From: Acidobacteriota bacterium
GTDB taxonomy: Bacteria > Acidobacteriota > Thermoanaerobaculia > Gp7-AA8
DNA: 64,000 bases
Reading direction: 5' to 3'
Assembly: GCA_003223645.1 (NCBI GenBank)
Contig: QHVT01000004.1
Coordinates: 185,334-249,333 of the forward strand
Of this stretch, positions 57,245-64,000 are shown one piece after another (position 1 is the first letter of the stretch; each line of letters begins with the position of its first letter). The position numbers were made by a program, and so were the translations under genes. The notes under the pieces are model-generated. The model saw only the letters and a program-made list of their open reading frames with translations, made no database searches and was not told the DNA's origin.

Positions 57245-59332
57245 TCAATTCAGCTCGTACGTGAATTTCTTGCTCGCCTCGTCGAAGCGGACGACGAGCG
57301 TGTGAGAGCTGCCGGGCTGAAAACGAAACTGCATCACGTGATGCTCGTTGATGTTCTGCGCCGGGATGATGACCCAGATGTCGACGTCCGCGCTCTTCGG
57401 CGGAAACTCGTGCGTGATATTGATCGGCTTGGCGATGTTTGCCGTGCGGCGGAAGAGGTTGCCCTTGCGGACAGTGAAGAGCTGTTCGTTGGCCACGATG
57501 TCGCCGCCGGCGCGGACCGTGATGCGGCCGTCGGTGAACTTGTGGGTGAAGATCGTGGTGAGCTTGGCCGGCGCGGCGGGAACGGCGGGCGAGACGCCGT
57601 CGCCGCCTGACGGCGTGACCGGCGACTTCGTGGTGGTGGTCGTCGTCGCGGCCGCGGTCTTCTGCGTTGCCAGTTTCTGCGCGCGCGCCGTCGCCTTCGC
57701 GTCGTCGACTTTCTGAAGTTCCTGTTGCGCGAGCTTCAGATAGTCGCCGGTTTGAATCGAGCTCGGATTGATCGTGAACGATTCCTGGAACTTCTCGATC
57801 GCCTGATCGAACTGTTTGTTGTTGAAGAGCGCCAGTCCTTCATCGAACCGCGCCTGCGCCGTCACGAGCTGTTGCTTGGTCAGCTCGTCACGCTGCCGCA
57901 ACGCGTCGAGGCGCTGCATCATGCCGCTGACGTACGGCGACTTCGGCGCGAGGCGCGACAGCTCTTCGAATTTCGGCGTCGCATCGGTGACGCGGCCCTG
58001 CGCGAGCAGCGACTGCGCCTGCATCCGCAACTGGCGTTCGTGCGCGCTGAGCGCCCACGCCTGCTTGTCGGCAGGCGTCGTGTCGGAGTACTTACTGCGA
58101 ATGCCGGCGACGGCCGCGATCAGCACGCCGACGAGAATCGCAACGATGCCGAAGAACAACGCCGGCGGAATGCGGCTGCGCCACAGCGGCATCGCGCGCA
58201 CGTTGGTGAGCGTTTGGCGGACCTGCTTCGAGACCGGCTCGCGCGGCGCGCGCGCAACCGCGGGAGCGGCAGCCGCGGCAACCGCGGTGTGCGACGTTCC
58301 CGATACTGGACGCGTGTTGATGCCGGGGCCCGACGCTTCCTGCGCCTGCGGGAACGGCACTTCGACCGTCGGCATCGCCGGCGCGGGACGCTCGCGCGTC
58401 ACCATCGTCACTTCTTCGAGCACCGGATCGGCGGCGCGCGTCGGCCGCTCGCCGCGCAAGACCGCGCGCAGCGCCGCGGCGAGATCGCGTCCGCGCTGGT
58501 AGCGCTTGGCCGGATCTTTCGCGAGGCAGTGCGAGACCACTTCCTCGAATGACTCCGGAATCGTCGGATTGATCTCGTGCAGCGGCGGGAACGGCTCGTG
58601 GACGATCTTGTAGGAGATCGACGTCAGCGAGTCGCCGCCGAACGGCTTGCGGCGCGTGAGGCATTCGTACAAGCAGATGCCGAGGGAAAAAATATCGGTG
58701 CGTCCGTCGACCGGTGCACCTTTGATCTGCTCGGGGGCCATGTAGTTCGGAGTGCCGAGGAACTGGCCGGTGGTGGTGAGATTCGCGCCGCCGCTGGCGA
58801 TCTTGGCAATGCCGAAGTCGGTGATCTTCGCGCGATGGCCGTCGATGAGGATGATGTTCGCGGGCTTGACGTCGCGATGCACGATCCCTTTCGAATGCGC
58901 GAAGTCGAGCGCATCGGCGACCTGCGCGACGATGTCGCCGATCGTGTCGAACGACAGCGTGCGCCCCTGCGCGAGCACTTCCTTCAGATTGTTGCCTTCG
59001 ACGTACTCCATCGCGATGAATGACGTGCCGCTGTCGTCCTGTCCGATGTCGTGCACGGTGACGATCGACGGATGATTGAGAATGCCGGCGGCCTGCGCCT
59101 CGCGCGTGAAGCGCTGCTGAAATTCTTTCGTCTCTTCGTCGTCGGCATGCGCGCTGGCGCGAATCGTCTTCAACGCGACGAGGCGCCCGATGATCGGATC
59201 CTTGGCGAGATAGACGACACCCATCGCGCCCTTGCCAAGCTCACGAACCACTTCATAGCGACCGAGCTTCAAGAGACGTTTTTCTCCGGCGTCGTCGCGG
59301 CCGACAGCCTCAGCCGCAGGGTCTGCACCCAT
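57245..59332 (-). CDS. Transmembrane Ser/Thr protein kinase (PknB-like) with TPR-type region
   Basis: 695 residues. Kinase domain 25-290: LGKGAMGVVYLAKD, VALKTIR (catalytic Lys), HRDVKPANIIL, DFGIAKI and TPNYMAPEQ. A Pro/Ala linker is followed by one membrane helix (ALFFGIVAILVGVLIAAVAG). Outside: two or three TPR-like helices (EGLALFNNKQFDQAIEKFQE), a Thr/Lys linker and a C-terminal beta domain (TIFTHKFTDGRITVRAGGD). It would sense an envelope signal and phosphorylate cytoplasmic targets, perhaps the products of the following genes. Divergent from fusA. Confidence 0.93.
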   Translation of the reverse strand: MGADPAAEAVGRDDAGEKRLLKLGRYEVVRELGKGAMGVVYLAKDPIIGRLVALKTIRASAHADDEETKEFQQRFTREAQAAGILNHPSIVTVHDIGQDDSGTSFIAMEYVEGNNLKEVLAQGRTLSFDTIGDIVAQVADALDFAHSKGIVHRDVKPANIILIDGHRAKITDFGIAKIASGGANLTTTGQFLGTPNYMAPEQIKGAPVDGRTDIFSLGICLYECLTRRKPFGGDSLTSISYKIVHEPFPPLHEINPTIPESFEEVVSHCLAKDPAKRYQRGRDLAAALRAVLRGERPTRAADPVLEEVTMVTRERPAPAMPTVEVPFPQAQEASGPGINTRPVSGTSHTAVAAAAAPAVARAPREPVSKQVRQTLTNVRAMPLWRSRIPPALFFGIVAILVGVLIAAVAGIRSKYSDTTPADKQAWALSAHERQLRMQAQSLLAQGRVTDATPKFEELSRLAPKSPYVSGMMQRLDALRQRDELTKQQLVTAQARFDEGLALFNNKQFDQAIEKFQESFTINPSSIQTGDYLKLAQQELQKVDDAKATARAQKLATQKTAAATTTTTTKSPVTPSGGDGVSPAVPAAPAKLTTIFTHKFTDGRITVRAGGDIVANEQLFTVRKGNLFRRTANIAKPINITHEFPPKSADVDIWVIIPAQNINEHHVMQFRFQPGSSHTLVVRFDEASKKFTYELN

Positions 59333-59427
59333 GGACCGTTCATCATAAACGAGCGGACAGCGGGACCCGCCCGGATTTTAAATTATGATGTCCGCCCGGT
59401 TTTGAAATCCCTTACGGAGTCAGACTC
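59333..59427. promoter_or_regulatory. Divergent promoter region between the kinase and EF-G genes
   Basis: 95 bases with an AT-rich core (GATTTTAAATTATGATG, 59372-59388) holding a -10-like TATGAT on the plus strand and CATAATTTAAAAT on the other. It is the only AT-rich block nearby and must hold both promoters. No convincing -35 pair found. Confidence 0.35.
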
Positions 59428-61524
59428 ATGAAGGTTTACTCGGGTTCCGAGATTCGCAACGTCGCGGTCGTCGGACACAACGACACTGGGAAGACCACGC
59501 TCGTGTCGCAACTGCTGTTCAACGCCGGCGCGCAGACGCGCATGGGTCGCGTGGAAGACGGCACGACCGTCACCGACTTCGATCCCGATGAGATCGAGCG
59601 CAAGCATTCGATCTCGTCCGCGATTGCGTTCGTGGAGTGGAAAGACACGAAGATCAATCTGCTCGACGCGCCCGGCTTCGGCATCTTCATCATGGAGGCG
59701 AAGGCCGCGATGCGCGTCGCCGACTCCACGGTGATCGTCGTCAGCGGCGTGACCGGCGTGGAAGTGACGACGGAAAAAGTGTGGAAGTTCGCGGACGAGT
59801 TTCATCTGCCGCGCGCGATCGTCGTCAACAAGCTCGATCGCGACCGCGCGTCATTTCCGCGCACGCTCGAGGCGCTGCAGAAAAAGTTCGGCAAGAACGT
59901 CGTGCCGATCCAGCTCCCGATCGGCGAGGAGAAAGACTTCAAGGGCGTGATCGATCTCGTCGGCATGAAGGCCTACCTGTATCAGGCCGACGGCTCCGGA
60001 AAGTTCGACGCCGGCGACATCCCCGCGGACCTGAAGAGCGAAGCGGACGAGTGGCGCGAGAAGCTGATCGAGAAAGTCGCCGAAGGCGACGACACGCTGA
60101 TGGAGAAGTTCTTCGAGCAGGGCGGTCTGTCGCAGGAGGATCTGATCGACGGGCTGAAGCGCGAGATCGCGCATCATCAGATTTATCCGGTGCTGCTGAC
60201 GTCGGCGTCGCACAACGTCGGCGGACATCCGGTGCTCGATGCGTTCGCGTCGATGCTCCCGGCCGCGGATGAAGAGAAGAAGGTCGAAGGAAAAGACAAG
60301 AAAGGCGAGCCGGCCACGTTCGATCGCCGCGCCGAGGCGTTCGCGTCGGCGCTCGTGTTCAAGACGTTTTCCGATCCGTTCTCCGGACGCGTGTCGCTGT
60401 TCCGCGTCTATTCAGGAACGCTGAAGTCCGACACCGCGTACTGGAACACGACGCGCGATCACGAAGAGCGCGTCGGCAAGCTGCAGCTGCTGCAAGGCAA
60501 GCAGCAGGTCCCCGTTTCCGAGCTGCGCGCGGGCGACATCGGCGCGGTCGCGAAGCTGAAAGACACGTACACCGGCGACACGATCGCGTCGAAGGACCAT
60601 CAGATCACGTTCGACTTCATGCGCTACCCGGAGGCGGCCATCGCGTTCGCCGTGGAACCGAAAGCGCGCGGCGACGAGGACAAGCTCGGCGCGGCCATCC
60701 ATCGCATCATCGAAGAGGATCCGACGATCAAATTCGAGCGCGACGCGATGACCAAGGAGTTCCTCATCAGCGGCCAGGGACAGCTGCACGTCGAGATCGT
60801 GGTGGCGAAGCTGAAGAAAAAGTACAACGTCGACGTGGTGCTGCATCCGCCCAAGGTGCCGTATCGCGAGACGATCACGAAGCCCGCCGACGCGCACGGA
60901 CGCCACAAGAAGCAGTCCGGCGGTCACGGCCAGTTCGCCGACTGCAAGATCACGATGGAGCCGCTCACGCGCGGCGCGGACTTCGAGTTCGTCGACGAGA
61001 TCTTCGGCGGCTCGATTCCGCGGCAGTACATCCCCGCGGTGGAAAAAGGAATTCAGGACGCGCGCGTGAAAGGATTCCTGGCCGGATTTCCGGTCGTCGA
61101 CTTCCGCGTGCGTTTGAAGGACGGGCAGTTCCACGACGTCGACTCGTCGGAAATGGCATTCAAGATCGCCGGCTCGCTGGCGTTCCAGGACGCGATGGAG
61201 AAGGCGAAGCCGACGCTGCTCGAGCCGATCTTCCACGTCGACATCAGCGCGGCGAGCGAATACGTCGGCGACATCATGGGCGATCTCAACTCCCGCCGCG
61301 GACGCGTGGAAGGCGTCGACGCGGAAGAGGAAATGCAGACCATCCACGCGCGCGTGCCGCTCGCGGAGATGCTCACGTACGGCTCGACGCTGCGCTCGAT
61401 CACGCAGGGCCGCGGCAGCTTCCACATGGAGTACTCGCACTACGAAGAAGTGCCGAAGCAGCTCCAGGAAAAAATCATCGCCGAGGCAAAGAAGGCGAAG
61501 GAAGCGCAGGCGGCGGCGCACTGA
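59428..61524 (+). CDS. fusA: Elongation factor G paralogue (EF-G2-like) with altered G3 motif
   Basis: 698 residues with all five EF-G domains. The P-loop is GHNDTGKTTL, G4 is NKLDRD, and domain IV has PYRETITKPADAHGRHKKQS. G3, usually DTPGH, is DAPGF, so the His used in GTP hydrolysis is replaced by Phe; G2 (ERKHSIS) is also shortened. This fits the EF-G2 type rather than the main translocase; no neighbouring rpsL/rpsG/tuf genes support that. A variant role in ribosome recycling or translation under stress is possible. GGAG precedes the ATG. Confidence 0.88.
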   Translation: MKVYSGSEIRNVAVVGHNDTGKTTLVSQLLFNAGAQTRMGRVEDGTTVTDFDPDEIERKHSISSAIAFVEWKDTKINLLDAPGFGIFIMEAKAAMRVADSTVIVVSGVTGVEVTTEKVWKFADEFHLPRAIVVNKLDRDRASFPRTLEALQKKFGKNVVPIQLPIGEEKDFKGVIDLVGMKAYLYQADGSGKFDAGDIPADLKSEADEWREKLIEKVAEGDDTLMEKFFEQGGLSQEDLIDGLKREIAHHQIYPVLLTSASHNVGGHPVLDAFASMLPAADEEKKVEGKDKKGEPATFDRRAEAFASALVFKTFSDPFSGRVSLFRVYSGTLKSDTAYWNTTRDHEERVGKLQLLQGKQQVPVSELRAGDIGAVAKLKDTYTGDTIASKDHQITFDFMRYPEAAIAFAVEPKARGDEDKLGAAIHRIIEEDPTIKFERDAMTKEFLISGQGQLHVEIVVAKLKKKYNVDVVLHPPKVPYRETITKPADAHGRHKKQSGGHGQFADCKITMEPLTRGADFEFVDEIFGGSIPRQYIPAVEKGIQDARVKGFLAGFPVVDFRVRLKDGQFHDVDSSEMAFKIAGSLAFQDAMEKAKPTLLEPIFHVDISAASEYVGDIMGDLNSRRGRVEGVDAEEEMQTIHARVPLAEMLTYGSTLRSITQGRGSFHMEYSHYEEVPKQLQEKIIAEAKKAKEAQAAAH

Positions 61525-61565
61525 GCGCGCCTCGCGCGATGGCGGCTACGCGCGGCTGACGCCGC

Positions 61566-61630
61566 GCTCGCGGATGGCGGATGGCGGATGGCGGCTGCGC
61601 TGATGGCGGATGGCGGATGGCAGAAGCCAT
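61566..61630. repeat. GGATGGC heptamer array
   Basis: GCGGATGGCGGATGGCGGAT, then interrupted copies (CTGATGGCGGATGGCGGATG) in the gap downstream of EF-G and before the convergent AraC regulator. Confidence 0.85.
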
Positions 61631-61644
61631 CAGCGAAGCCGCGC

Positions 61645-62421
61645 TCAGCGCAGCGTTTCAAAGTAGCGCCTTGGCGTCGTCCCGAGCGCCTTCCGGAACA
61701 TCGCGATGAAGGCGCTCGGGGTGCTGTAGCCGGATTCGAGTGCGACGTGCGTGATCTTTTCGCCGGCGGCTAAGAGCCGGAGCGATCGCACGAGGCGGAG
61801 TTGCTGCCGCCATTGGCCGAGGGACATGCCGGTCTCGGACTCGAAGATGCGCTCGATCGTGCGCTTGCTCGCGCCGGCGCGTTTGCAGATCGCGTCGAGC
61901 GAGCGCGTGTCGGCGACGTCGCGCGACAACGCATCCGCGATGCGCGCCGCGCGCGGATCGGTCGGATGGATGAGCTGCAGCGGCGAGATCTCCACGATCT
62001 TCAGCTGGTCGAGAATCATGTCGATGAGATGCGCCTGCGTTTTCACGCGGCGGCGCAGCGACGGGAACGCGCACGCGTGAAGAATGAGCTCGCGCAGCAG
62101 CGGCGAGACGTTCACGACGCAGCAGTTGGACAGGAAGCGGACGAGGCGCGGCTTGATGTAGAGCGTGCGCATCGAGACCGCGCCGTGCATCGAGACGCCG
62201 TGCGGCGTTGACGCCGGAATCCACACCGCGCGCTGCGACGGTACGACCCATGTCCCCTCCGCGGTCCACACCGTCATCACGCCGCGGCTCGCGTAGATCA
62301 GTTGATGTTCAGGATGGAGATGCCGCGGGATCTCGTGCGCGGACGCGAATTCGTACGACAGCGTCGTGATCGGATTCGGCAGCGGCGGACAGATCTCGAC
62401 GTGCTGTCGTTTTTGCGACAT
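61645..62421 (-). CDS. AraC-family transcriptional regulator
   Basis: 258 residues. An N-terminal cupin-like domain (HEIPRHLHPEHQLIYASRGV; PSQRAVWIPASTPHGVSMHG) and two C-terminal HTHs (RSLDAICKRAGASKRTIERI; THVALESGYSTPSAFIAMFR). The architecture is typical of small-molecule-sensing AraC/XylS-type activators of the NimR kind. The divergent VOC gene (53 bases between starts) is a natural target. Ordinary otherwise. Confidence 0.92.
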   Translation of the reverse strand: MSQKRQHVEICPPLPNPITTLSYEFASAHEIPRHLHPEHQLIYASRGVMTVWTAEGTWVVPSQRAVWIPASTPHGVSMHGAVSMRTLYIKPRLVRFLSNCCVVNVSPLLRELILHACAFPSLRRRVKTQAHLIDMILDQLKIVEISPLQLIHPTDPRAARIADALSRDVADTRSLDAICKRAGASKRTIERIFESETGMSLGQWRQQLRLVRSLRLLAAGEKITHVALESGYSTPSAFIAMFRKALGTTPRRYFETLR

Positions 62422-62474
62422 CTTTTGTCATCGTAGTGAAAGCGCGGTCCGCGCTCAACGCGTACATTGACCGC

Positions 62475-62849
62475 ATGCTCGGCACAAACAAGATCGTCGC
62501 CTTCCTTCCCACCACCGACTACGACGCCGCGCGCGCGTTTTTCGAAGGCGTCCTCGGCCTGCGCTTCGTCAGCCAGGACGGATTCGCGATGGTGCTCGAC
62601 GCGAACGGAATCATGATCCGCGTGACGAAGCTCCGCGAGCACACTCCGCTCCCCTACACGATCCTCGGCTGGGAAGTCTCCGACATCGAGCGCACCGTCT
62701 CCGCGCTCACGGAGCGCGGCGTGACGTTCGAGCGCTTCGGATTCTTCGAACAGGACGCGCTCGGAATCTGGACCGCGCCGACGGGCGACAAGGTGGCGTG
62801 GTTCAAGGATCCGGACGGCAACACGTTGTCCGTGTCGCAGCACGTGTAG
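62475..62849 (+). CDS. VOC-superfamily (glyoxalase/dioxygenase-like) protein
   Basis: 124 residues from ATG 62475. Two beta-alpha-beta modules: IVAFLPTTDYDAARAFFEGV and the second with LGWEVSDIERTVSALTERGV, ending KVAWFKDPDGNTLSVSQH with the Glu/His metal-ligand positions only partly conserved. Cannot say whether it is an enzyme or antibiotic-binding protein. Divergent from the AraC regulator. Confidence 0.85.
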   Translation: MLGTNKIVAFLPTTDYDAARAFFEGVLGLRFVSQDGFAMVLDANGIMIRVTKLREHTPLPYTILGWEVSDIERTVSALTERGVTFERFGFFEQDALGIWTAPTGDKVAWFKDPDGNTLSVSQHV

Positions 62850-62858
62850 CGCTTCGCG

Positions 62859-62923
62859 GAGTGGTGCGCGCCTCCGGCGCGCCTTTGGGGGACGGGAGGC
62901 GCGCCGGAGGCGCGCACCACTCC
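62859..62923. repeat. Perfect 26-bp-arm palindrome
   Basis: GGAGTGGTGCGCGCCTCCGG and its exact complement bracket a 13-base loop (TTTGGGGGACGGG). It fills the gap between the convergent VOC gene and the membrane-protein gene; could terminate both. Confidence 0.9.
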
Positions 62924-62925
62924 GG

Positions 62926-63501
62926 TTAAAACTTCCACGTGATGCGCGCGATGTCCTGCTTCGCGTCGTCGGCCGCGGTCACGACGAACAGTTTCTCCGC
63001 GCCGTTCGGCGCGACGAGCTTCACGTTGTAGCTTCCCGGCTCGGCGAAGTCGTAGACCTCGTCCATCGAGTTGAACTGCGTCACCTGGCCGATCGGAAGA
63101 TCGTTGACGTACACGAGCACGTCGTCCGGCAGCACGTTGAATACGACGCCGCGGCGCGCCCAGTAGCGGGACGTCGCTTGAACGCCGCCGCTGTCGTTGG
63201 TGATCACGGTGCGCGACGTGCCGGGCACGGGCTCGTTCGCGACGGGAGTGTTCTCCGGCAGCACGAGCGATGCGCCGGCGCCCGGCTCGCCTCCCGGCGC
63301 GGGCGCGGTGGGACGCGCTTTGCGCGCCGGCACGTGCGCGAGGATCGTGTCGTCGCTGCGGAAGCGCAAGCCGGTGTAGACCGCGAGCGCGGCGAGCGTT
63401 ACGAGGACGACGCCGATGAAGATCGGGATCCAGCGCGGCATCGGCGCGGACGGCTCTTCATCGTCGCGCGAGAGATCGGCCTCAGGAGGTTGCTCCGTCA
63501 T
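62926..63501 (-). CDS. Membrane protein with periplasmic PEGA-like domain
   Basis: 191 residues. A short acidic cytoplasmic tail, one helix (IPIFIGVVLVTLAALAVYTG), a Pro/Ala/Gly linker and a C-terminal beta domain (VLPDDVLVYVNDLPIGQVTQ; YDFAEPGSYNVKLVAPNG) like PEGA/carbohydrate-binding-type beta sandwiches. The start overlaps the DUF2007 gene by 20 bases. Function unknown. Confidence 0.65.
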   Translation of the reverse strand: MTEQPPEADLSRDDEEPSAPMPRWIPIFIGVVLVTLAALAVYTGLRFRSDDTILAHVPARKARPTAPAPGGEPGAGASLVLPENTPVANEPVPGTSRTVITNDSGGVQATSRYWARRGVVFNVLPDDVLVYVNDLPIGQVTQFNSMDEVYDFAEPGSYNVKLVAPNGAEKLFVVTAADDAKQDIARITWKF

Positions 63502-63844
63502 CGCTCTCCGCCTGCGCGTTCTCGTCGATCTCGGCGACGCCCTCGTCGGTCACGAGCGTGTCGTCGTCGTCATCGATGTGGTCTTCGTATTCGCGCTCGC
63601 GCTCGCGCAACAACTGCATCGCGCGCGGCTCGTCCTCGGCGGTGACGAAGATCCGGATCTCCCCCATCGTTCCGAAGTTGATCGGCTCCATGTGGAACTT
63701 CACGTCCTCGATCTGCGCGGGAATGCCTTCCGCCTCGAGAAATCCCCGCAACAGGTTCGCTTCGTCCTCGGTGCCGACGCTCGCAATCTCCACGAGTGTC
63801 GTGCCGTCCTCGGCGGTAATGGTGTTGGCGGTATCGTCAGGCAT
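63482..63844 (-). CDS. DUF2007 (putative signal-transducing) protein
   Basis: 120 residues. TLVEIASVGTEDEANLLRGF and GIPAQIEDVKFHM match the DUF2007 ferredoxin-like fold; the tail is very acidic (HIDDDDDTLVTDEG). Ribosome-binding site AAGGAG/AAAGGA before the ATG. Follows selD by 12 bases. Confidence 0.85.
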   Translation of the reverse strand: MPDDTANTITAEDGTTLVEIASVGTEDEANLLRGFLEAEGIPAQIEDVKFHMEPINFGTMGEIRIFVTAEDEPRAMQLLREREREYEDHIDDDDDTLVTDEGVAEIDENAQAESDDGATS

Positions 63845-63856
63845 TCCTTTGACTCC

Positions 63857-64000
63857 TTACGTTATGAGAGTGATTCGGCCCTTGTCGGCCGTCATCCTTC
63901 CGATCTTTGCATAGAACAGACCGCTTTCGCTCAGCCGTGCGACGAGCGCGGCCTCGCGCTCCGGCGAGATTGCGATGAGCAAGCCGCCGGACGTTTGTGC
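63857..64000 (-). CDS. selD: Selenide, water dikinase SelD, C-terminal end
   Basis: The last 47 codons run into the right window edge without a start. AQTSGGLLIAIS is the QTSGG(L/M)L segment conserved in SelD near the C-terminus, then helix ALVARLSESGLFYAKIGRM. SelD makes selenophosphate from selenide and ATP. So the organism uses selenium (selenocysteine, selenouridine or both). Confidence 0.8.
   Translation of the reverse strand, partial: AQTSGGLLIAISPEREAALVARLSESGLFYAKIGRMTADKGRITLIT

Overview
This is a high-GC window from a Gram-negative bacterium. The outer-membrane porin, the CusC-type channel and an Oar-like TonB-dependent receptor with an N-terminal carboxypeptidase-regulatory domain all imply an outer membrane. 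Together with a Ser/Thr kinase with a C-terminal sensor region, a sulfatase-like lipoprotein with TPRs, DUF507, short overlapping operons and many dispersed palindromes, the best guess is a soil or sediment Acidobacteriota-like lineage. That is an inference from gene families; there is no rRNA here to settle it.

Layout. 1-6.5 kb: the end of a DUF1259 protein, a GMC oxidoreductase, a broken small gene, and a porin-znuA-znuB zinc-uptake operon lacking its ATPase. 6.6-18.3 kb: a copper/silver resistance region, all on the minus strand: CusC-CusB-CusA-CusF, a receiver-GAF protein, a cytochrome c, a CusF domain fused to an outer-membrane barrel, and three small Cys-containing membrane/exported proteins. 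18.4-19.1 kb: a VapBC/Phd-type toxin-antitoxin pair whose toxin is frameshifted. 19.2-25.8 kb: a 6.5-kb island between an intact tRNA-Asn and a displaced tRNA-Asn 3' half. It carries one four-gene operon: a protein with two GHKL ATPase modules (Hsp90/MORC-like plus histidine-kinase-like), a receiver-like partner, an unknown protein and an adenine-specific DNA methyltransferase. I cannot assign this set to a known system; it is the best candidate for a new defence system.

25.9-29.7 kb: a winged-helix-like protein, 25 tandem copies of a 21-bp unit, PxpA, an MFS transporter, and a 406-bp tandem duplication of the 3' end of a histidine kinase gene. 29.4-42.1 kb: a substrate-binding protein, a PAS histidine kinase and an NtrC-type regulator, then a plus-strand chemosensory operon (REC, EAL phosphodiesterase, REC, GAF, CheD, CheA, CheW, MCP, CheR, CheB). 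42.2-48.3 kb: housekeeping genes holA, dksA-like, rlmH, a sigma-54 activator, rsfS, nadD, obg, rpmA and rplU. 48.5-64 kb: the Oar-like receptor, sulfatase-TPR lipoprotein, acyl-CoA carboxylase beta subunit, a DUF507/TldD-like/kinase operon, an EF-G paralogue, an AraC regulator, small proteins, and the 3' end of selD at the window edge.

A second theme is repeats. At least six families of palindromic or inverted-array elements sit between genes and inside them. One family is inserted in frame in cheA, cheB, nadD and a tldD-like gene. Another, an inverted heptamer array, encodes the lipoprotein signal peptide of the sulfatase and splits the cusB-cusA junction.
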